Assembly (NCBI GenBank): GCA_012032575.1
Contig: JAAUSP010000255.1
Span: forward strand, 1-10,090
Source: Anaerolineales bacterium
Lineage (GTDB): Bacteria > Chloroflexota > Anaerolineae > 4572-78 > J111
DNA length: 10,090 nt
Direction: 5' to 3'
Below the pieces are notes generated by a model. That model was given only the letters and a program-made list of their open reading frames with translations. It did no database searches and was not told the DNA's origin. Shown piece by piece: positions 5,502-10,090 of the stretch (positions are counted from its first letter, which is position 1; the number at the start of each line of letters is the position of its first letter). Made by a program: the position numbers and the translations under genes.

Positions 5502-6491
5502 ATGTCAAACGACATTTTTGTTTGGATTGAACAATTTAACAGCACCGCCGATTCGATTGCCTGGGAAACATTGGGGGCGGCCCGGCCTGTGGCCGACCAG
5601 TTAGGTGGCCGGCTTGTGGCTGTAGTGCTGGGCCAAAAATGTGGGCGACCTGGCTCAGCAAGCCCTCCATTACGGCGCGGACAGCGTCTTTTTGGGCGAT
5701 GATGCCACCTTCAAACAGTTTCGGCTGGAACCCTACGCCGCCGTCCTGACCAAACTGGCCCAGGAGCAGCAGCCCGCCGCCATTTTGGTGGGCGCGAGCA
5801 ATGCCGGCCTGGAATTATCGGCCTATGTTGCCGCCAAATTGGGCGTCGGCCTGGCGGCCGATGCCATTGATCTAAGCGTCAACAACGGCGCTTTGGAAGC
5901 GACCGCCCGGTGTTGGTGGGCAATGTGCTGGCTAAGATTGTCTTTGGCCCGGCCCGCCCGCAGATAGCCAGCCTGCGCCGCCGCGTTTTTCCGCTGCCCG
6001 AAGCCGATACCGGCCGTGCGGGTGACATCACCCCGATTGCCCCGGTTCTGGCCGAAGACGAGATTGCTACCAAAGTGGAAGGTATCGAAGCCGCCGCCAA
6101 TGAAGTCAGCCTGACCGATGCCAAGATCATCGTCTCCGGCGGGCGCGGCGTGGGCGGCCCTGACGGGTTCGCGCCGGTCAAAACTCTGGCCGAAGCCCTG
6201 GGTGGGGCAATGGGGGCCAGTCGGGCGGCGGTGGATGCCGGCTGGGTGCCTTATGCCCATCAGGTGGGGCAAACCGGCAAAACCGTGCAGCCCGATCTCT
6301 ATGTTGCCTGCGGTATCTCCGGGGCCATTCAGCATCTGGCCGGGATGAAAACCTCCAAATTGATCGTTGCCATCAACAAAGACGCCGAAGCACCCATCTT
6401 CAAGTACGCTCACTACGGTATTGTGGGCGACCTGTTTCAATACCTGCCCGCGCTGGCCGAGGAGTTCAAAAAGCGGTTGGGTAAAAGCTAA
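5502..6491 (+). CDS. etfA: Electron transfer flavoprotein alpha subunit, split by two frameshifts
   Basis: ETF alpha carries the FAD of the ETF heterodimer. Three frames add up to one protein of about 329 residues, the normal size. The first runs [18 protein letters not shown] to VAVVLGQ. An extra A in the A5 run at 5635-5639 breaks it; dropping it gives [20 protein letters not shown]. The second frame breaks near 5903-5908, where one missing C gives [18 protein letters not shown] (or EATAPV). The third frame runs to 6491 and holds VSGGRGVGG and the classic FAD-binding signature [17 protein letters not shown]...[20 protein letters not shown] (5488-5494), inside the end of etfB, lies 7 nt before the ATG. 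The subunit should work with EtfB and the dehydrogenase upstream. ATGs at 5641 and 5910 are internal. Confidence 0.9.
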
Positions 6492-6497
6492 AGCGAA

Positions 6498-6572
6498 GAA
6501 GGGAACTGACGGAACTAAAGGAACTTTTTGAGTCCCCTCAGTTCCGTCAATTCCCTTCGTTCCCTCAGTTCC
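6498..6572. repeat. Inverted repeat of 9-bp units after etfA
   Basis: GAAGGGAACTGACGGAACT (6498-6516) pairs with AGTTCCGTCAATTCCCTTC (6540-6558), 18 of 19. The left side is built of 9-bp units GGAACTGAC, GGAACTAAA, GGAACTTTT, and the right side of matching units on the other strand. The TTTTT at 6525-6529 lies in the loop rather than after the stem, so a terminator role is not clear. Confidence 0.8.
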
Positions 6573-6621
6573 ATTTCCATCAGAGAGCAGCCAATGTTGG
6601 GGCGCGGCTCTCCAAACGCTG

Positions 6622-6696
6622 CATGACCGGGATTGGGATAATCTGCTGCGCCGGGTCAGGGTTGGCAACGGTACTCCTTTTCCGGGTTATGCTTAA
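6622..6696 (+). pseudogene. Possible fossil of a SIR2-like protein N-terminus
   Basis: A short frame before the hydrolase reads LHDRDWDNLLRRVRVGNGTPF, then PGYA and a TAA. It resembles the opening 'W..LL.RI..G.CTPFLGAG' of SIR2-like NADase-type domains found in defence proteins, but the key GAG is replaced by a stop. With only about 25 codons this may be chance. The rest of 6573-6700 shows nothing else apart from the hydrolase's ribosome binding site. Confidence 0.25.
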
Positions 6697-6707
6697 GGGA
6701 GACCCCC

Positions 6708-8783
6708 ATGCACATCAAAACCGATTTCGCTCACCCTATCCGCGAGATTGAAAATACCTGGATTCCCCTCGCCGACGGAACCCGCCTGGCGGCCCGCATC
6801 TGGCTGCCGGTGGACGCCGAAGCCAACCCGATCCCTGCCCTGCTGGAGTATTTGCCCTATCGCAAATCGGATGGGACGGCCATGCGGGATGCCCTGCGCC
6901 AGCCTTATCTGGCCCGGCACGGCTACGCCTGCGTCCGGGTGGACATGCGCGGCAGCGGCGACTCGGATGGGATTCTCTATGACGAGTATCTGCCCCAGGA
7001 GCAGGACGACGCTCTGGAAATCCTGGCCTGGATTGCCGCCCAGCCCTGGTGCAACGGCTCGATTGGTATGTTTGGCATTTCCTGGGGCGGCTTCAACAGC
7101 CTGCAGATTGCCGCCCGCCGCCCGCCCGAACTCAAAGCCATCATCACCTTTTGCTCCACCGACGACCGCTACGCCGACGATGTGCATTACACCGGCGGCT
7201 GCGTGCTGGCCTACGATATGCTGGCCTGGGCCTCGATTATGCTGGTTTACAACGCTGCCCCGCCCGACCCCCGTTTTGTGGGTGAGCGCTGGCGCGAGAT
7301 GTGGTTTGAGCGCATGGAAAAGACGCCGCCCTACATCGAAGCCTGGCTCAGCCACCAGCGCCGCGACGCCTACTGGAAACACGGCTCGGTCTGTGAGGAT
7401 TTTGGGGCCATCACCATCCCCGTTTATGCCGTCGGCGGCTGGGTTGACGGCTACCCCAACGCCGTGCCGCGTCTGCTGGCCGGGCTGTCGGGGCCGCGCA
7501 AAGGCTTGATCGGTCCCTGGGCGCACACCTACCCGGAGGTCGGTACGCCCGGCCCGGCGATTGGCTTTTTGCAGGAAAGTTTGCGCTGGTGGGATTACTG
7601 GCTGAAAGGCATCGAGACCGGCATTATGGCCGAACCCATGCTGCGCTCCTGGCTGCAAGAGAGCCAGCCCCCTCGCCCCCACTACACCGAGCGCCCCGGC
7701 CGCTGGGCCGCCGACCCATCCTGGCCCTCGCCGAATATTAAGCCGGAAACCTATATTCTCAACGGAGACGGAACGCTGACGCAAAAGGATGAAGGCGGAA
7801 GGCGGAAGGCGGAAAGTTCTCTTTCATCCTTCACGCGCAGCGTTCATCCTTCATCCTTATCCCTCGTGGGTTTACAAACGACCGGCCTCGACACCGGGGC
7901 GTGGTGTGCCTACGGCCTGCCGGGTGATTTTCCGGGCGACCAGCGGGCCGACAACGGCCAATCGCTGGTTTTTACCTCGGCGGCGGTGGCTGCGCCGGTG
8001 GATATTCTGGGGTTTCCTGAAATCAGGCTGACGGTGGCGGCGGATCAACCCTGCGCTTTTGTCTCCGCCCGCCTCTCGGATGTGGCCCCCGATGGCGCGT
8101 CCACTCTGGTCAGTTGGGGTGTTTTCAACCTGACCCACCGCGAAAGCCACGAAATCCCCAGCCCGTTGACGCCGGGTGAGCCGGTCACGGTGACGTTTCC
8201 CCTGAAAGTGGTCGGATATACCCTGCCGCCCGGCCACCGCTGGCGCGTCGCCCTCTCGCCAACCCACTGGCCGATGGTCTGGCCGTCGCCCCGGCCTGTG
8301 ACTCTGACCATTTTTACCGGCGAGTCCAGCATTTTAACCCTGCCGGTTCGACCTTCCCAGCCGGACGACGCGCCGCTTCCCCCTTTTGGCCCGGCAGAAG
8401 GGTCCGCCCCCCTGCCGGTCGAAACCTTGCGAACCGGCAAAATTCAGCGCCACAAACACACCGATTTGACCACCGGCCTGACCGAACTGCAAAACCGGTT
8501 TGATTTTGGCCGGGTGCGTTATACCGACAATGGGCTTGAAGTGGAAGACATCACCACCGACACCTATACCATCGTCGAGGGCGACCCGCTCTCGGCCACT
8601 GCCCGCAGCGACCGCTTTCTGGAGTACCGGCGGGGAGATTGGCCCATACAGATTAAAACCAGCAGCACCATGACCGCCGATGCGGAAAAGTTTTATGTGA
8701 CCAACCTGTTGGAAGCGTATGAGGGTCATGCGCGGGTGTTTGCCAAAACGTGGACATTCAGTACGCCCAGAGATATGGTTTAG
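6708..8783 (+). CDS. CocE/NonD-family serine hydrolase (X-Pro dipeptidyl-peptidase S15-like)
   Basis: The 691-residue protein has an alpha/beta-hydrolase domain (about 15-320) with a cap, then a jelly-roll C-terminal domain (about 385-685), the layout of cocaine esterase, glutaryl-7-ACA acylase and S15 peptidases. The catalytic triad is visible: Ser125 in GISWGG, Asp247 in GGWVDGYP and His273 in GPWAHTYPE. Tyr51 in LEYLPYRK is the usual oxyanion-hole residue. VDMRGSGDSDG (78-88) is a family hallmark. There is no signal peptide, so it should be cytoplasmic. AAGGGAG (6695-6701) lies 6 nt before the ATG. It follows etfA by about 215 bp and may hydrolyse an ester or amide, with the released acid feeding the dehydrogenase; the substrate is unknown. 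Residues about 360-384 are low-complexity and come from an inserted inverted repeat. There is no frameshift in over 2 kb. Confidence 0.88.
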   Translation: MHIKTDFAHPIREIENTWIPLADGTRLAARIWLPVDAEANPIPALLEYLPYRKSDGTAMRDALRQPYLARHGYACVRVDMRGSGDSDGILYDEYLPQEQDDALEILAWIAAQPWCNGSIGMFGISWGGFNSLQIAARRPPELKAIITFCSTDDRYADDVHYTGGCVLAYDMLAWASIMLVYNAAPPDPRFVGERWREMWFERMEKTPPYIEAWLSHQRRDAYWKHGSVCEDFGAITIPVYAVGGWVDGYPNAVPRLLAGLSGPRKGLIGPWAHTYPEVGTPGPAIGFLQESLRWWDYWLKGIETGIMAEPMLRSWLQESQPPRPHYTERPGRWAADPSWPSPNIKPETYILNGDGTLTQKDEGGRRKAESSLSSFTRSVHPSSLSLVGLQTTGLDTGAWCAYGLPGDFPGDQRADNGQSLVFTSAAVAAPVDILGFPEIRLTVAADQPCAFVSARLSDVAPDGASTLVSWGVFNLTHRESHEIPSPLTPGEPVTVTFPLKVVGYTLPPGHRWRVALSPTHWPMVWPSPRPVTLTIFTGESSILTLPVRPSQPDDAPLPPFGPAEGSAPLPVETLRTGKIQRHKHTDLTTGLTELQNRFDFGRVRYTDNGLEVEDITTDTYTIVEGDPLSATARSDRFLEYRRGDWPIQIKTSSTMTADAEKFYVTNLLEAYEGHARVFAKTWTFSTPRDMV
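7785..7859 (+). repeat. Short-period inverted repeat inserted in frame in the hydrolase gene
   Basis: AAGGATGAAG (7785-7794) pairs with CTTCATCCTT (7849-7858). The left half holds three 7-bp units AAGGCGG (7792-7812) and the right half three TTCATCC units (7823-7829, 7843-7849 and 7850-7856). At 75 bp it equals 25 codons, so the frame is kept. It encodes KDEGGRRKAESSLSSFTRSV and a few more Ser-rich residues in the linker between the hydrolase and jelly-roll domains. Confidence 0.75.
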
Positions 8784-8877
8784 GATCAATACTATTCAAA
8801 TAAGACTGTAGCATCGGGCCTTGTGCCCGCCCACAAGGGGCTAAACTACGTTATTTGAAAAGTATTGGGTTTAGGAT
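8784..8877. repeat. MITE-like palindromic repeat after the hydrolase gene
   Basis: CAATACTATTCAAATAA (8787-8803) pairs with TTATTTGAAAAGTATTG (8851-8867), 16 of 17. Inside are CCTTGTG/CACAAGG (8819-8825 and 8832-8838) and the competing CGGGC/GCCCG (8815-8819 and 8825-8829). The right end, 8851-8877, is 25/27 identical to 636-662. It begins directly after the hydrolase's TAG stop and may end that transcript. Confidence 0.75.
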
Positions 8878-8882
8878 GTATA

Positions 8883-9050
8883 GGCCGGTTGGGGTGAGAC
8901 TTGCGCGTAAGAAGAAACGATCAAAATCCATTGGTAGCGGCAAGGCCGATTGACGCGGTCCCCTCCGGCCCAACGAGCCACCCTTCAACCGGCCTTGCCC
9001 CGGCACTGAGGGCTGCCGGAGTAAAGCCGGCGGCGACCGGAGGGGGTGGG
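8883..9050. other. GC-rich segment with competing inverted repeats, no gene seen
   Basis: GGCAAGGCCGATTG (8939-8952) pairs with CAACCGGCCTTGCC (8986-8999), 13 of 14. GGCCGGTTG (8883-8891) pairs with CAACCGGCC (8986-8994). CTCCGGC (8963-8969) pairs with GCCGGAG (9015-9021), and CCCTCCGG (8961-8968) with CCGGAGGG (9037-9044). Frames here on either strand look non-coding. It could be a repeat remnant or a structured RNA; 9051-9116 shows nothing recognisable. Confidence 0.5.
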
Positions 9051-9116
9051 CCTGAAGCTTCAAGACGCAGGCAGAGTGGTGCAGCAACTTTAGTTAAACC
9101 CCTGTTTGTTTACGAG

Positions 9117-9235
9117 CTACCAGTCCGCTTTCAACTCCCGCAGCAGCCGCTCAAACGCCCGTTGGCAGGCATCGTGATCCTTCCATCGCCCCGGCCATAA
9201 AGATTGAAGCGGATGCATCTCTCACCGTTTTTCAT
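9117..9235 (-). pseudogene. Small possible ORF after the TPR-like gene, frameshifted
   Basis: An ATG at 9235-9233, 12 bp after the stop of the TPR-like gene, opens MKNGERCIRFNLYGR. The same frame then turns unconvincing. The neighbouring frame continues WKDHDACQRAFERLLRELKADW to a TAG at 9119-9117, which looks like a real helix. One indel near 9187-9195 would join them into about 39 residues. I do not recognise the product. Chance is possible, but the spacing suggests a short co-transcribed protein. Confidence 0.3.
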
Positions 9236-9247
9236 CCCGCCCAGGCG

Positions 9248-9841
9248 TCAAGTCAACTTGTACAGACTAAATGCTTCCTGGACCAGTTGGTTCCGTGTCG
9301 GGCCGCGAGGTTCATCTTTGAGCTGCCGGTGAATCTCAATGTACCTGTCCCGTGCCTGGCTGAATTTGGCGCTGTCATAAGTTTCTCTGGCCCATTGCAA
9401 AGCTGCTTCATCCCACAAGCTCAGGAGTTCAGGCGGGATGTATGGCAGATAATCCCTCCGGTCTATGTTGGAGCCGTGCCAGATGTCGAGTTCCGGCTGC
9501 TCCAGGCCCAGCAAATGAGGGATCAGATAGAGATTCGACAGCATCGCGCGGAGCAGCTTTGGCTCGGCGGCGGCGCTATGACCGGAACGGTACAGGGCTA
9601 ACGCCCAGCATAAGAAGTGTTCGGGTTGGCCGCGGTCGTCGGGAAAGTTCTGTTCAAACCACTCGAAAGCTTTGAGCGCGCCTTTGGTATCCCCCAACAG
9701 CAGATAGAGCGGCCCCAGCAGATACCGTTTGCCGCCGCTGTCGTCATAAGCGCCAAAACGTTTATGTTCCTGGCGCAGTTCACGTTCATAACGTTTGACC
9801 CGTTCGCGGATTTTGGCCGGGTCTTTGGGCAAGTGGCTCAT
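9248..9841 (-). CDS. TPR-like conserved hypothetical protein
   Basis: The 197-residue product is soluble and mostly helical, without signal peptide or membrane segments. A charged N-terminal helix (KIRERVKRYERELRQEH) is followed by TPR-like helix pairs: RYLLGPLYLLLGDTKGALKAF then WFEQNFPDD (about 39-67), and FLCWALALYRSGHSAAAEPKL (about 76-96). Then comes a conserved-looking stretch LSNLYLIPHLLG...LDIWHGSN and a C-terminal helical part with ARDRYIEIHRQLKDEP. I recall similar uncharacterised proteins of this wording but no function. TPRs mediate protein contacts. AGGAGGA (9855-9849) lies 7 nt before the ATG. It is downstream of hsdS on the same strand, across a run of hairpins, so a link to that system is only positional. 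The gene is intact. Confidence 0.75.
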   Translation of the reverse strand: MSHLPKDPAKIRERVKRYERELRQEHKRFGAYDDSGGKRYLLGPLYLLLGDTKGALKAFEWFEQNFPDDRGQPEHFLCWALALYRSGHSAAAEPKLLRAMLSNLYLIPHLLGLEQPELDIWHGSNIDRRDYLPYIPPELLSLWDEAALQWARETYDSAKFSQARDRYIEIHRQLKDEPRGPTRNQLVQEAFSLYKLT

Positions 9842-9856
9842 TTAGATTTCCTCCTG

Positions 9857-9993
9857 AGCCTTGAACTGAAGTTCAGGCTGTTATAAAAAGTCCGTTGAAA
9901 CGGACTGGCTGAACCGTATCTTGGCTTAATCTTACCCTTTTGAGTCGGTTTTTAACCGACTTTCCATACCAGCCCGGAATTTCAATTCGGGGC
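9857..9993. repeat. Run of four short hairpins between hsdS and the TPR-like gene
   Basis: The four stems are TGAACT-GA-AGTTCA extended by AGCC/GGCT (9857-9879), AGTCCGTT-GA-AACGGACT (9889-9906), AGTCGGTT-TTT-AACCGACT (9943-9961) and GCCCGGAATT with AATTCGGGGC (9972-9993). The second and third share the pattern AGTC(C/G)G. The first lies directly before the Shine-Dalgarno sequence of the TPR-like gene. This looks like a dispersed multi-hairpin repeat; one stem may end the hsdS transcript. Confidence 0.7.
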
Positions 9994-10008
9994 GACGCCG
10001 GCCAACTC

Positions 10009-10090
10009 TCACAACTCCCCCCGAAACGCCCGATGTAATAACGACTGGAACAGATGCTCCCCCTGCCGCGCCGACTCCCGCTGCTGGGCG
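10009..10090 (-). CDS. hsdS: Type I restriction specificity subunit HsdS, C-terminal end (partial)
   Basis: The minus-strand frame entering from the window edge reads AQQRESARQGEHLFQSLLHR then AFRGEL and a TGA at 10011-10009. 'LFQSLLHRAFRGEL-stop' is the characteristic ending of many HsdS subunits (usually 'LF.SLL.RAF.GEL'), following the long central/C-terminal coiled-coil helix that sets the spacing of the two target-recognition domains. HsdS gives the type I restriction-modification complex its DNA specificity and pairs with HsdM and HsdR, which would lie beyond this window. Only 26 codons are present. The ending is distinctive, so I am fairly confident despite the short length. The TPR-like gene is next downstream. 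Confidence 0.7.
   Translation of the reverse strand, partial: AQQRESARQGEHLFQSLLHRAFRGEL

Noticed and set aside
5823..7784. Long minus-strand frames opposite etfA and the hydrolase
   Set aside because: They are antisense shadows of GC-rich genes with conserved plus-strand motifs; their products are low-complexity and unrecognisable.
8851..9200. Overlapping frames of 78 and 99 codons on the two strands
   Set aside because: They cover the palindromic repeats, lack good ribosome sites and show biased, repeat-like composition.

Overview
The window looks like chromosomal DNA of a free-living, moderately GC-rich bacterium. The best guess is Chloroflexota (Anaerolineae-like). Three things point there: many multi-hairpin intergenic repeats (including a 'GGGCCTTGTGCCCGCCC' type), the protein sequences, and a mix of beta-oxidation genes with decayed accessory genes. 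This is a judgement from recall; no search was run.

Left part (1-3300, accessory). The 5' tip of an unknown minus-strand gene comes first. Next is the C-terminal remnant of a TetR-type regulator cut off by an inverted-repeat element, then a multi-hairpin repeat that ends on the stop codon of the next gene. A minus-strand toxin-antitoxin pair follows: a HigB-like mRNA interferase, and a HigA-type DNA-binding antitoxin fused to an ImmA/IrrE-type metallopeptidase, overlapping by ATGA. Divergent from it is a short Phd/YefM-type antitoxin gene without a toxin, behind a perfect 17-bp palindrome. Beyond it lie the last 51 codons of what looks like a large restriction endonuclease/helicase, ending exactly at a 519-bp, internally deleted IS1-like element with 30-bp terminal inverted repeats.

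Central part (3300-8800, metabolic). Four plus-strand genes lie head to tail: acyl-CoA dehydrogenase, ETF beta, ETF alpha and a CocE/NonD-type serine hydrolase. The dehydrogenase oxidises an acyl-CoA and hands electrons to the ETF heterodimer; the hydrolase may release the acid substrate from an ester or amide. The first three genes contain four single-base frameshifts, mostly in homopolymers, although their protein sequence is otherwise well conserved. This means either sequencing indels or very recent decay. Short-period (7- or 9-bp) inverted repeats occupy the spacers, and one copy sits in frame inside the hydrolase gene.

Right part (8780-10090, accessory). A MITE-like palindromic repeat follows the hydrolase, then a GC-rich segment dense in competing inverted repeats. 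After that come minus-strand genes: a small possible ORF, a TPR-like conserved hypothetical protein, a run of four hairpins, and at the window edge the C-terminus of a type I restriction specificity subunit (HsdS). With the toxin-antitoxin genes and restriction fragments, both flanks of the metabolic operon resemble defence-type accessory DNA.
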